This document shows, in pieces, positions 17,422 to 26,955 of a stretch of 61,651 nucleotides of DNA. The first letter of the stretch is position 1; every line of letters begins with the position of its first letter. The notes beneath the pieces were generated by a model. That model did not search any database and had not been told where the DNA came from. It worked only from the letters and a program-made list of their open reading frames with translations. Source of the DNA: Paraburkholderia sp. BCC1885 (GTDB lineage Bacteria; Pseudomonadota; Gammaproteobacteria; Burkholderiales; Burkholderiaceae); contig NZ_CAAJGM010000211.1 in assembly GCF_900996235.1 (NCBI RefSeq), forward strand, positions 1-61,651, written 5' to 3'. A program made the position numbers and the translations under genes.

Positions 17422-19137
17422 ATGCCGTTGCAGAACAATCCCGCTTCCGCCACCACCACCGGTGCGCGCCTTGTAGTCGATGCCCTGCTGACGCACGGTG
17501 TCGAACGTGTTTTCTGTGTCCCAGGCGAGAGTTTTCTTGCCGTCCTCGACTCGCTGCACGACGAGACCGAGCGCATCCAGACCGTCGTCTGCCGGCATGA
17601 AGCCGCAGCGGCGAATATGGCCGAAGCGATCGGCAAGCTGACCGGCCGGCCCGGCGTCGCGCTCGTCACGCGCGGACCGGGCGCGACGCACGCCTCGATT
17701 GGCGTGCACACCGCTTTCCAGGATTCGACGCCGATGATCCTGCTGATCGGCCAATGCGCGCGCGAACATCTGGACCGCGAAGCCTTCCAGGAAATCGATT
17801 ATCGACGCATGTTCGGCCAGATGGCCAAGTGGGTCGCGCAGATTGACGACCCTCGGCGCATTCCGGAGTATCTGAGTCACGCGTTCCATACCGCGACCTC
17901 GGGACGGCCGGGTCCGGTCGTGCTGTCGTTGCCGGAAGACGTGTTGAGCGACGCTTGCTCCGTCGTGCCGGGTGCGCCGGCATACCACCGCGTGGCGGCG
18001 TCGCCGTCCGCGGCGCAGATGGCGCGGTTGCGTCAATTGCTCGAAGGCGCCCAACGGCCGATGGTTATCGCCGGCGGCAGCGGCTGGACGGCAGAAGCGT
18101 GTGCGGACCTGCGGCGTTTCGTCGAGAACTGGCAGTTGCCGATCGGCCTCGCATTCCGCTTCCAGGACACCCTCGATAACGAGCATCCGAATTACGCCGG
18201 CGACGTGGGCCTCGGCATCAATCCCGCGTTGGCAAAACGTATCCGCGAGGCGGACCTGCTGCTCGCCTTTGGCCCGCGACTCGGGGAATCGACGACCGGC
18301 GGCTACACATTGCTGGACATCCCGAAGACGACGCAGACGCTGGTGCACATACACCAGGGTTCGGAGGAACTGGGACGCGTGTATTCGGCCGACTTGCCGA
18401 TCGTCTCGGGGATGCCCGAGCTCGCCTCACTGCTCGCGGAACTGCGACCCGCTTCTGCCGAAACACTGCCGTGGGCAGGCAGCGCCGAGGAAGCACACCG
18501 CGCCTATCTCGACTGGCGCACACCGCGGCCGATTCCAGGCGACGTGCAGATGGGCGAAGTGATCCAGCAACTACGCGCGCATTTGCCGGAAGACGCCATC
18601 GTGACGAACGGCGCGGGCAATTATGCGACGTGGTTGCATCGACATTTCTCGTATCGGCATTTCCGCTCCCAGCTTGCGCCGACCAGCGGCGCGATGGGCT
18701 ACGGCGTGCCGGCGGCGATCGCGGCGAAGTCGCTCTACCCGCAGCGCACGGTAGTGGCGCTGGCCGGCGACGGCTGCTTCATGATGTCCGCGCAAGAGTT
18801 GGCGACGGCGATGCAGTACGACCTGCACGTGATCTTTATCGTGGTGAACAACGGCCACTTCGGCACGATCCGCATGCATCAGGAGCGGCATTATCCGAAC
18901 CGGGTGCACGGCACCGGCCTCACGAACCCGGACTTCGCGGCGTTCGCGCGATCGTTCGGCGCGCATGGTGAGACGGTGGAACGTACCGACGATTTTCTGC
19001 CGGCGCTCCAACGTTCGCTGGCGGCGAAGCGTGCTGCGGTGATCGAAATTCGTATGCCGCAGGAAGCGAGCACGCCGGGCGCGACTCTGGAGCAGATTCG
19101 GGAACAGGGGCGCAAGCTGAGGGGTGAGGGGAAGTAG
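17422..19137 (+). CDS. Thiamine diphosphate-dependent enzyme, acetolactate synthase-like
   Basis: 571 residues. All three ThDP-enzyme domains are present. The N-terminal Pyr domain has GVERVFCVPGESFLAVLD and the catalytic Glu in VCRHEAAAANMAEAIG. The middle FAD/Rossmann-like domain has PMVIAGGSGWTAEA. The C-terminal PP domain has the Mg/ThDP motif AGDGCFMMSAQELATAMQYD ending in VNNGHFGTIRMHQ. Homology is to the large subunit of acetolactate synthase and related 2-oxo acid decarboxylases; there is no small regulatory subunit gene nearby, so a catabolic decarboxylase is as likely. The start is MPLQNN at 17422 with GGAGG upstream. Confidence 0.85.
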   Translation: MPLQNNPASATTTGARLVVDALLTHGVERVFCVPGESFLAVLDSLHDETERIQTVVCRHEAAAANMAEAIGKLTGRPGVALVTRGPGATHASIGVHTAFQDSTPMILLIGQCAREHLDREAFQEIDYRRMFGQMAKWVAQIDDPRRIPEYLSHAFHTATSGRPGPVVLSLPEDVLSDACSVVPGAPAYHRVAASPSAAQMARLRQLLEGAQRPMVIAGGSGWTAEACADLRRFVENWQLPIGLAFRFQDTLDNEHPNYAGDVGLGINPALAKRIREADLLLAFGPRLGESTTGGYTLLDIPKTTQTLVHIHQGSEELGRVYSADLPIVSGMPELASLLAELRPASAETLPWAGSAEEAHRAYLDWRTPRPIPGDVQMGEVIQQLRAHLPEDAIVTNGAGNYATWLHRHFSYRHFRSQLAPTSGAMGYGVPAAIAAKSLYPQRTVVALAGDGCFMMSAQELATAMQYDLHVIFIVVNNGHFGTIRMHQERHYPNRVHGTGLTNPDFAAFARSFGAHGETVERTDDFLPALQRSLAAKRAAVIEIRMPQEASTPGATLEQIREQGRKLRGEGK

Positions 19138-19158
19138 GCTCGCTTCCACGAGGTCTTT

Positions 19159-19204
19159 CTCGTCCCGGATCACACCGCTTTCAGACAAGTGCTGGACACT
19201 TACA
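19159..19204 (+). repeat. Short degenerate copy of the right-end repeat element
   Basis: These 46 bases match 61451-61496 at 37 positions in the same orientation (both run through ACAAGTG-TGGACAC). They lie in the gap between the ThDP enzyme gene and the binding-protein gene. They look like a remnant of the dispersed element seen at 61.1-61.5 kb. Confidence 0.5.
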
Positions 19205-19261
19205 GGGGCAGGGGCATCGCCGGCAGACCACCAAGGCAGCAAAGAAATGCCAGAGCCCCAA

Positions 19262-19298
19262 AAAACAAAAGCCCCACGAGTCAGAAAACTCGCGGGGC
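19262..19298 (-). terminator. Intrinsic terminator of the binding-protein gene
   Basis: Read leftward, GCCCCGCGAG pairs with CTCGTGGGGC (one G-T pair) around an eight-base loop and is followed by TTTTGTTTTTT. It lies 84 bases past the stop of the Liv-type binding protein. Confidence 0.85.
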
Positions 19299-19381
19299 AA
19301 TACAGCCAGGCCAAACAGCAAGCGCTTGAAGAGCAGCTAAAAACAGCCCACTAGCCTCAAGCGCCGCCAGGCAAAAAACCG

Positions 19382-20530
19382 TTACTTCCCACCCACGCTC
19401 TGCAACGTAGTCCACTTCCCATCAACAACCTTATACAGCGTGATCCCACCATTCTTGAGATCACCGTGGTCGTCGTACTCGAGATGAGTCGTCGTCACAG
19501 CCGGAATATCCGTCTTGGCGAGCAGCGGCAGATACTTGGCCGGATCCGTGGAGTTAGCCTTTTTCATGGCATCGAACATCGCCATTGCGCCGTCGTAGGC
19601 ATACGGCGAGTACGTCTGCACATCTTCGTTAAAGCGCTTCTTGTACTTGGCAATATAGTCAGCACCGCCAGGCATCTGATCCAGCGGCAGACCCGCCAGC
19701 GAAGCCACCGTGCCATTCGCCGCATCGCCGGCCAGTGACAGGAAGGTCGGCGTGTGCACCATTTCGCCGCCCATCAGCGGAGCCTTGACGCCCAGCGTCT
19801 TCATTTGCTTGACCATCGGCGCAGCTTGCGAATCGGCGCCGCCGTAATAGATCAGGTCAGGATTCACCGACTTGAGCTTGGTGAGAATCGACTTGAAGTC
19901 GACCGCCTTGTCGTTAGTGAACTCGCGATCGACGATCGTCGCGCCCGATGCCTTGGCGGCTTTCTCGAACTGATCCGCCAGACCCTGGCCATAAGCCGTG
20001 CGGTCGTCGACAATCGCAATCTTCTTCATGCCCAGGGTCTTCACCGCGAACGTACCCGCGACCGAACCTTGTTGCGTGTCCGACGTCATCATGCGGAACG
20101 TGGTCTTGAAGCCCTGTTGCGTGTATTCCGGCGCCGTCGCCATGGCGATTTCGGGAATGCCCGCATTCGCGTAGATACGCGAAGCCGGAATCGTCGTGCC
20201 CGAGTTGAAGTGGCCGAGCATGCCCTTGATGCCGTCGTCCACCAGCTTCTGCGCGACGGTCGTACCGGTGCGCGGGTCAGCCTGGTCGTCCGCCGAGTCC
20301 AGCACGAAGTGCACTTGCTTGCCGCCGATCACCGGCTTGCTGGCGTTCATCTCTTCCACTGCCAGCGTGATGCCGTTCTGGAAGTCCTTGCCGTAGTGAG
20401 CTTGCGCGCCGGTCATCGGGCCGGCAAAACCCACCTTCACGTCTTCGACCTGCTGTGCGTTTGCCGTCCCCGCCAGCGACATCGCAGCGACGAGCGTCGC
20501 GCCTGCCAGCTGTTTCATCTTGTGTTGCAT
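19382..20530 (-). CDS. Branched-chain amino acid-type ABC transporter substrate-binding protein
   Basis: 382 residues, type 1 periplasmic-binding fold of the LivK family. The signal peptide is MKQLAGATLVAAMSLAGTANA, cleaved after ANA. The mature part begins VEDVKVGFAGPMTGAQAHYGKDFQNGI, with DSADDQADPRTGTTVAQKLVDDG and later FKSILTKLKSVNPDLIYYGG as typical of LivJ/LivK proteins. AGGAGAAG precedes the start. No permease or ATPase gene is adjacent; it lies 88 bases downstream of putA on the same strand and may share a partner with another Liv system. The ligand is not determined from sequence. Confidence 0.92.
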   Translation of the reverse strand: MQHKMKQLAGATLVAAMSLAGTANAQQVEDVKVGFAGPMTGAQAHYGKDFQNGITLAVEEMNASKPVIGGKQVHFVLDSADDQADPRTGTTVAQKLVDDGIKGMLGHFNSGTTIPASRIYANAGIPEIAMATAPEYTQQGFKTTFRMMTSDTQQGSVAGTFAVKTLGMKKIAIVDDRTAYGQGLADQFEKAAKASGATIVDREFTNDKAVDFKSILTKLKSVNPDLIYYGGADSQAAPMVKQMKTLGVKAPLMGGEMVHTPTFLSLAGDAANGTVASLAGLPLDQMPGGADYIAKYKKRFNEDVQTYSPYAYDGAMAMFDAMKKANSTDPAKYLPLLAKTDIPAVTTTHLEYDDHGDLKNGGITLYKVVDGKWTTLQSVGGK

Positions 20531-20618
20531 AGCTTCTCCTTGATACCAGATGTGAGTGGAGCGGTTTCCGGCTCCCCGTACCGCTTCCGTTTTATTGAAT
20601 CGACCGTTAAAGGCTCGC

Positions 20619-23600
20619 TCAACCGATCGTCATCAAATTCGCATTGCCGCCCGCTGCCGCCGTGTTCACGCTGACCGACCGCTCCGTCAGCAGACGTTCC
20701 AGCGCGTAGTCCTCGTCACCGCTTTCCAGCGCGCGCGCCGCCACGCCCTGCACGGAGACGATCGGACCGTTGCGCTTGGCGACTTCCTTCACCAGCGCCA
20801 GCAGTTCGTCGCTATCGCCTTCGAACAGCACGGCGTCGAAGGCCGGATCCGCGCCCTTCTTCACGCTCGCATACGGCTTGAGCGCGGCCGGCAGCGCCGA
20901 CACCAGTTGCTCGCCCGCCGCACCTTCGAACAGCGCGCGATTGCCGGTGGCCAGCGCCGCGGCAAATTGCACGCGCGCGCCGCTTGCCGTCGACGCCACG
21001 CACAGCACCGTGCCGCGCGCGCCGAGCGTGTAGGTGTTGCGTTCGCCGGTCGGGCCGGGCAGCACGGCGGTCGCGCCGGCCAGTCCTTGCGACAGATAGC
21101 CGTCGCAACGTGCCGCCAGCGACGCCTGGCCCTCGCCGATCAGCCAGTCGCGCAAAATCGTGAGGGCTGCGGACGGATTATCGCCGCGATTATCACCGTT
21201 TGCGCCCGCTTGCGGTGCATCCGACACCAGCGCCTGCGCCAGCGTTTTCGGCAGACCGGCCGGACGCGTGGCCAGCAGGCGTTGCAGATACAGCGCGCCG
21301 CCGGCCTTCGGACCCGTACCCGACAAGCCTTCGCCGCCGAACGGCTGCACGCCAACGACCGCGCCCACCACATTGCGGTTCACGTAGATGTTGCCGACGT
21401 GCGCGCGGCTGATTACGTGCGCAATGGTCTCGTCGATACGCGTATGGATGCCGAGCGTCAGGCCGTAACCGGTTGCGCGGATCTGCTCCAGCAGCTTGTC
21501 GAGCGCGCTGCGGCGATAACGCACCACGTGCAGCACCGGGCCGAACACCTCGCGCTTCAGTTCGTCGATGCTGTCGAGTTCGATCAGCGTCGGCGGCACG
21601 AAGGTGCCTTGCGCACCGCCTTCCGGCATCGACAGTTGCACGACCTTGCGGCCTTTTTCGCGCATCGCCGCAACGTGTGCGTCGATGCCGCGCTTCGCTT
21701 CCACGTCGATCACCGGACCCACGTCGATCGACAGACGATCGGGGTTGCCCACCGCCAGCTCGCGCATCGCGCCGGTCAGCATTTCCAGCGTGCGATCCGC
21801 GACGTCGTCCTGCAGACACAGCACGCGCAGCGCGGAGCAGCGTTGACCGGCCGAATCGAACGCCGAGTTCAGCACGTCCGCCACCACCTGTTCGGCGAGC
21901 GCCGACGAATCGACGATCATCGCGTTCTGGCCGCCGGTTTCGGCGATCAGCGGAATCGGCTTGCCGTCCGCGTCCAGACGGCTCGAAAGCGTCTTGTTGA
22001 TCAGGCGCGCCACTTCCGTCGAACCGGTGAACATCACCGCGCGAGTGCGGGCGTCGGCGACCAGCGCCGCGCCGACCGTTTCGCCGTCGCCCGGCAGCAG
22101 TTGCACCGCGCCCGCCGGCACGCCGGCTTCGCGCAGGATCCGCACGGCTTGCGCCGCGATCAGCGGCGTCTGTTCGGCCGGCTTCGCCAGCACCGTGTTG
22201 CCGGCCGCGAGTGCTGCCGCGACCTGGCCCATGAAAATCGCCAGCGGGAAATTCCACGGGCTGATACAGACGACCGGGCCGAGCGGGCGATGCGTGTCGT
22301 TGGAAAACTCAGTGCGGATCTGCGCCGAGTAGTAACGCAGGAAGTCGATCGCCTCGCGGATTTCCGCCACTGCGTTCGGCAACGATTTGCCCGCTTCGCG
22401 CACCACGAGGCCCATCAGCGTATGCATCTGCGCTTCGAGCAGGTCGGCCGCGCGCGCGAGGCAATCGGCGCGGGCTTCGACCGGCGTCGCCTGCCAGATC
22501 GGCGCGGCGGCCACGGCATGCGACAGCGCCGCGCTCACATGTTCCGCCGTGGCTTCGACAACCGTGCCGACGAGGTCCCGGTGATCGGCCGGATTGCGCA
22601 CGTCACGCGAGGCGCCGACGGCGATCTCGTTGTCTTCGAGCATCGGCGCCGCACGCCACGGATGATGCGCGCTCGCCAGCAGCGCCGAAGATAAGGACGC
22701 CAGACGATGTTCGTTCGACAGATCCAGCCCCATCGAATTGACGCGCTCCGCCCCATACAGATTGCGCGGAAGCGGAATCTTCGCGTGCGGCGCGCCGAGC
22801 GGCACCAGCTTCGACGCTTCCTCGACCGGATCGGCCACCAGATCCTTGATGGCGACGTTTTCGTCCGCGATACGGTTCACGAACGACGTGTTCGCGCCGT
22901 TTTCCAGCAGACGCCGCACCAGATACGCCAGCAGCGTTTCGTGCGTGCCGACCGGCGCGTACACGCGGCACGGCCGGTTCAGCTTTCCAGCCGACAGCGG
23001 GCCGGTGACTTCTTCGTACAGCGGCTCGCCCATGCCATGCAGGCACTGGAACTCGTACTGGCCGGGATAATAGTTCTGCCCCGCGAGGTGATAGATAGCC
23101 GAAAGCGTGTGCGCGTTGTGCGTGGCGAATTGCGGATAGACGGCATCCGGCGCGCCCAGCAACTTTTTCGCGCAGGCGAGGTACGAGACGTCGGTGTAGA
23201 TCTTGCGCGTATAGACCGGATAGCCTTCGAGGCCGTCCACCTGGGCGCGCTTGATTTCGCTGTCCCAGTAGGCGCCCTTCACGAGGCGCACCATGATGCG
23301 GTGACGGCTGCGGCGCGCCAGATCGACGATGTAGTCGATCACGAACGGGCAGCGCTTTTGATACGCCTGCACCACGAAACCGATGCCGTTCCAGCCCGCC
23401 AGTTCCTGATCGAAGCACAACGCCTCGAGCAGATCCAGCGAGATTTCGAGTCGGTCGGCCTCTTCCGCGTCGATGTTCAGGCCAATGTCGTAGCGGCGCG
23501 CGAGGATCGCGAGCGAACGCACGCGCGGCAGCAATTCGCTCATCGTGCGTTCCTGCTGCGAACGCGAATAGCGCGGGTGCAGCGCCGAGAGCTTGATCGA

Positions 23601-24569
23601 AATGCCCGGCCCTTCGTAGATGCCACGCCCGCCGGCCGCCTTGCCGATCGCGTGGATCGCCTGCTCGTAGGAGGCGTAGTAGCGCTGCGCGTCGGCTTCG
23701 GTGGTGGCCGCTTCGCCGAGCATGTCGTAGGAATAGCGGAAGCCGCGCGCTTCAAACTTGCGGCTGTTGGCGAGCGCCTCGGAGATGTTCTCGCCAGTGA
23801 CGAACTGCTCGCCCATCAGGCGCATCGCCATATCGACGCCCTTCCTGATGAGCGGCTCGCCGCCCTTGCCGATCAGCCGCGTCAGCGCCGACGACAGACC
23901 CGTTTCGCTATTGGTGGTCACTAGCTTGCCGGTGATCATCAGGCCCCACGTGGCGGCGTTGACGAACAGCGACGGCGCCTGGCCGACGTGCGATTTCCAG
24001 TCGCCCTTGCTGATCTTGTCGCGGATCAGCGCGTCGCGCGTGGCGCGATCGGGAATCCGCAGCAGTGCTTCGGCGAGGCACATCAGCGCTACGCCTTCCT
24101 GGCTCGACAACGCAAACTCGTGGATCAAGCCTTCGACACCGCCGCCCTTGCTCTTGCCGCGCAGCGTTTCGACCAGCCGGCTCGCGAGCGTCTGGACGTC
24201 ATTGGCGAGATTGGCCGGCAGACGCGCCTGGCCGAGCAGAAACGGCAGGCATTCCGGCTCGGGACGGCGGTAGGCCGCGGTGATCGCCGCACGCAACACC
24301 GATTGCGGTTGCACGTTCTGCGCGAAATCCAGAAACGGGTGCGCGGCGCCGTCCTCTTCGGATTCGACGCTCGCGCCGTCGGCCAGATCGGCCGAGCCGT
24401 GCGCGCCGGACAATTCCGCCGGCAACTGACCATGCTCGATCCGTTCCAGATACGCGAAGATCGCCTGCTTGATCAGCCAGTGCGGCGTGCGTTCGAGACG
24501 GGTGGCGGCATCTTTCAGCCGGGAACGCAGGAGGTCGTCTACCTTGACGCCAAGGGTGGTGCTAGCCAT
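20619..24569 (-). CDS. putA: Trifunctional proline utilisation protein PutA
   Basis: 1316 residues, long trifunctional form. Residues 1-50 are a ribbon-helix-helix DNA-binding domain (TTLGVKVDDLLRSRLKDAA). Residues about 170-560 are the FAD proline dehydrogenase barrel (RMVRLVKGAYWDSEIKRAQ). Residues about 640-1120 are P5C/glutamate-semialdehyde dehydrogenase with catalytic Cys in SAGQRCSALRVLC and Glu in IAETGGQNAMIV. The remaining C-terminal region is the ALDH-superfamily domain of long PutA. It oxidises proline to glutamate and represses its own gene when not membrane bound. The start at 24569 (MASTTLG) follows AAGAAGGAAAC; an in-frame ATG 39 bases upstream is less likely. Confidence 0.97.
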   Translation of the reverse strand: MASTTLGVKVDDLLRSRLKDAATRLERTPHWLIKQAIFAYLERIEHGQLPAELSGAHGSADLADGASVESEEDGAAHPFLDFAQNVQPQSVLRAAITAAYRRPEPECLPFLLGQARLPANLANDVQTLASRLVETLRGKSKGGGVEGLIHEFALSSQEGVALMCLAEALLRIPDRATRDALIRDKISKGDWKSHVGQAPSLFVNAATWGLMITGKLVTTNSETGLSSALTRLIGKGGEPLIRKGVDMAMRLMGEQFVTGENISEALANSRKFEARGFRYSYDMLGEAATTEADAQRYYASYEQAIHAIGKAAGGRGIYEGPGISIKLSALHPRYSRSQQERTMSELLPRVRSLAILARRYDIGLNIDAEEADRLEISLDLLEALCFDQELAGWNGIGFVVQAYQKRCPFVIDYIVDLARRSRHRIMVRLVKGAYWDSEIKRAQVDGLEGYPVYTRKIYTDVSYLACAKKLLGAPDAVYPQFATHNAHTLSAIYHLAGQNYYPGQYEFQCLHGMGEPLYEEVTGPLSAGKLNRPCRVYAPVGTHETLLAYLVRRLLENGANTSFVNRIADENVAIKDLVADPVEEASKLVPLGAPHAKIPLPRNLYGAERVNSMGLDLSNEHRLASLSSALLASAHHPWRAAPMLEDNEIAVGASRDVRNPADHRDLVGTVVEATAEHVSAALSHAVAAAPIWQATPVEARADCLARAADLLEAQMHTLMGLVVREAGKSLPNAVAEIREAIDFLRYYSAQIRTEFSNDTHRPLGPVVCISPWNFPLAIFMGQVAAALAAGNTVLAKPAEQTPLIAAQAVRILREAGVPAGAVQLLPGDGETVGAALVADARTRAVMFTGSTEVARLINKTLSSRLDADGKPIPLIAETGGQNAMIVDSSALAEQVVADVLNSAFDSAGQRCSALRVLCLQDDVADRTLEMLTGAMRELAVGNPDRLSIDVGPVIDVEAKRGIDAHVAAMREKGRKVVQLSMPEGGAQGTFVPPTLIELDSIDELKREVFGPVLHVVRYRRSALDKLLEQIRATGYGLTLGIHTRIDETIAHVISRAHVGNIYVNRNVVGAVVGVQPFGGEGLSGTGPKAGGALYLQRLLATRPAGLPKTLAQALVSDAPQAGANGDNRGDNPSAALTILRDWLIGEGQASLAARCDGYLSQGLAGATAVLPGPTGERNTYTLGARGTVLCVASTASGARVQFAAALATGNRALFEGAAGEQLVSALPAALKPYASVKKGADPAFDAVLFEGDSDELLALVKEVAKRNGPIVSVQGVAARALESGDEDYALERLLTERSVSVNTAAAGGNANLMTIG

Positions 24570-24864
24570 GTTTCCTTCTTCATATGCCAGCCAACCCGCG
24601 CCGGCCAAAGACTAAAAGTTGGCCGAATCCTACGCTTCCCAATAAAAAGGTGCAACCACCCTCACTGTACGGTTGCACCGCCGTCGAAGCCTTGTCAGAT
24701 CGGGGTTTCCGGCCGGCCGCGGCGCGCCGGGGCGGATGCGTGTCGCATCAGTACTTTCCCTGGCGAATTTCTTTTTTGGACACCCTTATCAGAACCCAAA
24801 GCGCGCCGTTATATAGAGCATGGATGCGCAAAAGCGCACGTTACGGGGCTGACGAGGTGTCGAA

Positions 24865-25017
24865 ATGGAAAAGTGGCTGGTAGCAGCAGGAATCTGGACG
24901 ATGTGCGGGATGTGCGCCGTGCTGTTCATCCGCGGCGCGACGCGCCAGGTTGCACGCACAAACGCCGATGAACAGCGGGCGCCGGGCGGTGCGCAAGGCG
25001 TCGCCGTCAGGGACTAG
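24865..25017 (+). CDS. Small single-pass membrane protein (hypothetical)
   Basis: A 50-residue reading frame starting MEKWLVAAGIW with GAGG eight bases upstream. Residues 4-23 form one hydrophobic segment with two Cys (TMCGMCAVLFI), followed by a basic segment GATRQVARTNADEQR, so an N-out/C-in anchor is likely. It is divergent from putA. Length, ribosome-binding site and hydrophobic profile argue for a real micro-protein, but coding is not proven and I recognise no family. Confidence 0.45.
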   Translation: MEKWLVAAGIWTMCGMCAVLFIRGATRQVARTNADEQRAPGGAQGVAVRD

Positions 25018-25087
25018 GCGGCGCGCCCGTTAAAAGGCACACGGTGTCACCAGGCGCCATCGCGGCGATCAGGTGGCGTCACGCCCG

Positions 25088-25327
25088 TTAAACGCGTGCC
25101 GCGAACTGGCTGCAGGCGTCATCCGGTGAGACGAGCTGGTCGTGCAGGCGGCACAGGCGGCTTGCCGCCACGCTTGAGCCGAACCCTGAACTGAATACCA
25201 CGAGGCCCGGGATGCTCTGCTCAAGCGTTTGTCGATCATCGGCGCGGTACCGGCAACCGGCGCAACTGGGCCGGCACGCGCGCAGCGCCTGCTTCGGCAC
25301 GTCGGCGCGCTCCGCCGGGACTGTCAC
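25088..25327 (-). CDS. Small Cys-rich protein coupled to the UPF0324 transporter
   Basis: 79 residues. The start is GTG at 25327 and overlaps the stop of the transporter gene as GTGA, a typical coupling arrangement. Five cysteines are arranged CRPSCAGC ... LCRLHDQ ... ACSQF, with a conserved-looking RLCRLHDQLVSPDDACSQF tail and a short hydrophobic segment (GLVVFSSGFG). It could bind a metal or an iron-sulphur centre. I do not know a named family. Coupling to a putative sulphur-anion exporter suggests the two proteins work together. Confidence 0.6.
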   Translation of the reverse strand: MTVPAERADVPKQALRACRPSCAGCRYRADDRQTLEQSIPGLVVFSSGFGSSVAASRLCRLHDQLVSPDDACSQFAARV

Positions 25328-26763
25328 GATCCCTGCCCCAAGCTATTCCAATACGACGCGAACACGTGCGCGGACAGCGCGTAGCCGATGGCGATATTGA
25401 CGACCACGCCGGCCGTGAAGGCGAGGAACGGTTTCACGCCGGTAGCGCTCAGCAGACGCAAACGCGTCGTCAAGCCGATGCTCAGAAAACAGAAGATGAA
25501 TGCCCACGTGCGCAGCGCGGTGATCGGCGCGACGAATTCCGGCGTCACCACCTTGCGGTAATCCGTCAGCGAATAGTGGCTCGCGATCCACGTCACGAGT
25601 GCCGAGGCAATCACAAAGCCGATCACGAATTTCGGAAAGCGTCCCCAGATCTCGCCGGCATTGGCTTTCGTCCTGATGCCGCTCTCCTGACTCTCCCAGC
25701 GGGTCGACGCAACGAACGCCAGCACGAACGCCCAGATGCCGATCCAGATGTCGCGGCCGACCACCTTCATCAGCGTAAAGGCTTGCACCGAGGCTTCCGG
25801 CGCACCGGCAATCGCGCCGCCCGCCTGTTTGGCCAGGTCGCCATAGGCCTGAGCAGCGGCAATGCCGGCCGCATCGGCGAATTCCGAGGTGCCGATCCAC
25901 GCGCCGCCGACCGCCGTCGAAAGCCCCAGCGAGCGCGACGCAAACGGCAACACGAAGATCATCACGATAGCCCACAGGATCACCAGCGTGATCGCCACCG
26001 AAGCCTGCTCACGTTTGGCGCGCACGGCGCCCGCAATGGCAATGGCCGCCGAGACGCCGCACACCGCGCCGCCCACGCCCAGCACCGCGGCAAAGCGGCG
26101 GTCGAGACCGAACGCCTTGGCGGCAAAGAAGATCACGAAGAACGTCACCAGCGAAACGATGCTGGCCTGCGCGACCGCCACCGGGCCGGCCCACACGAGC
26201 AAGGTGAGCGGCAGCGTGGCGCCGAGCAGCACAATCCCCACCTTGATATAAAACTCGACCCGCAAGCCCGCCGAGAACCACTCCGGCAAGCCGAACACAT
26301 TGGAGATCACCAGACCCAGCACGAGTGCAACCAGCGGCGGCTCCAGGTTGTACTTCGACGCATTGGCCCACGCGCCCAGCGTGAAGATCAGAATCGACGC
26401 GACGAACAGGATCAGGAACGACGGCAGAAAATGCGCGAGCCGCTGTTTGAGGGCGGCCAGACTGACGCCGAACAGCACGGCAAACACCACGAACAGCGCG
26501 GCATAGTTCGGCACGTGTCTGAGCAGATCCTGAGCGGCCGCCGCCGGATCGGTCCACTTGAGCGGCGCGACCGCCAGCCATTTGATGCTGTTGCCCGAGG
26601 CGAACAGCGCCCACGCCACGACGATCACCAGCAGGCCGATCCAGACAGCCCACCAGTCTTCCGTGGCGAACAGGCCGCCGCCGCGCTGGGTGGCGGTGTC
26701 GCGGTTGGGATCGGATTTGGCCGGTGCTGCGCCCGCCGGCAGGCTGTGATTGGTATCGCTCAT
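25324..26763 (-). CDS. UPF0324 (YeiH) family membrane protein, putative sulfate/anion exporter
   Basis: 479 residues. After a soluble N-terminal segment of about 30 residues there are about eleven hydrophobic segments, including WWAVWIGLLVIVVAWALF, VLFGVSLAALKQRL and VGIVLLGATLPLTLLVWAGP. The FVVLGVGGAVCGVSAAIAIA-type glycine-rich helix (VLGVGGAVCGVSAAIAIAGA) is the conserved core of the YeiH/PF03601 family. The start at 26763 (MSDTNHS) is the most likely; longer in-frame starts exist. Transport of sulfate or a related anion is a family-level suggestion. It is followed by a coupled Cys-rich micro-protein. Confidence 0.8.
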   Translation of the reverse strand: MSDTNHSLPAGAAPAKSDPNRDTATQRGGGLFATEDWWAVWIGLLVIVVAWALFASGNSIKWLAVAPLKWTDPAAAAQDLLRHVPNYAALFVVFAVLFGVSLAALKQRLAHFLPSFLILFVASILIFTLGAWANASKYNLEPPLVALVLGLVISNVFGLPEWFSAGLRVEFYIKVGIVLLGATLPLTLLVWAGPVAVAQASIVSLVTFFVIFFAAKAFGLDRRFAAVLGVGGAVCGVSAAIAIAGAVRAKREQASVAITLVILWAIVMIFVLPFASRSLGLSTAVGGAWIGTSEFADAAGIAAAQAYGDLAKQAGGAIAGAPEASVQAFTLMKVVGRDIWIGIWAFVLAFVASTRWESQESGIRTKANAGEIWGRFPKFVIGFVIASALVTWIASHYSLTDYRKVVTPEFVAPITALRTWAFIFCFLSIGLTTRLRLLSATGVKPFLAFTAGVVVNIAIGYALSAHVFASYWNSLGQGS

Positions 26764-26955
26764 CGCAAAGCCCCGAGAGTTGAGGTGCGTCGGCGCGGGT
26801 GAAGTTGGGATTGTTGTTGAAACTGCGCCGATTTGGCGAAATATAGATGACCGGCTTTCAGAACTGAAACGACCTTTCGCTCTATGAATATGACTGAAAG
26901 GGATTTGCACGCCGGTCGGCTCGCACCGGCAGCAACACCGGCCGTTTGCCGGGCG

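Noticed and set aside
20556..22694. 712-codon plus-strand frame opposite putA
   Set aside because: Arg/His/Ala-rich antisense shadow of a confirmed gene.
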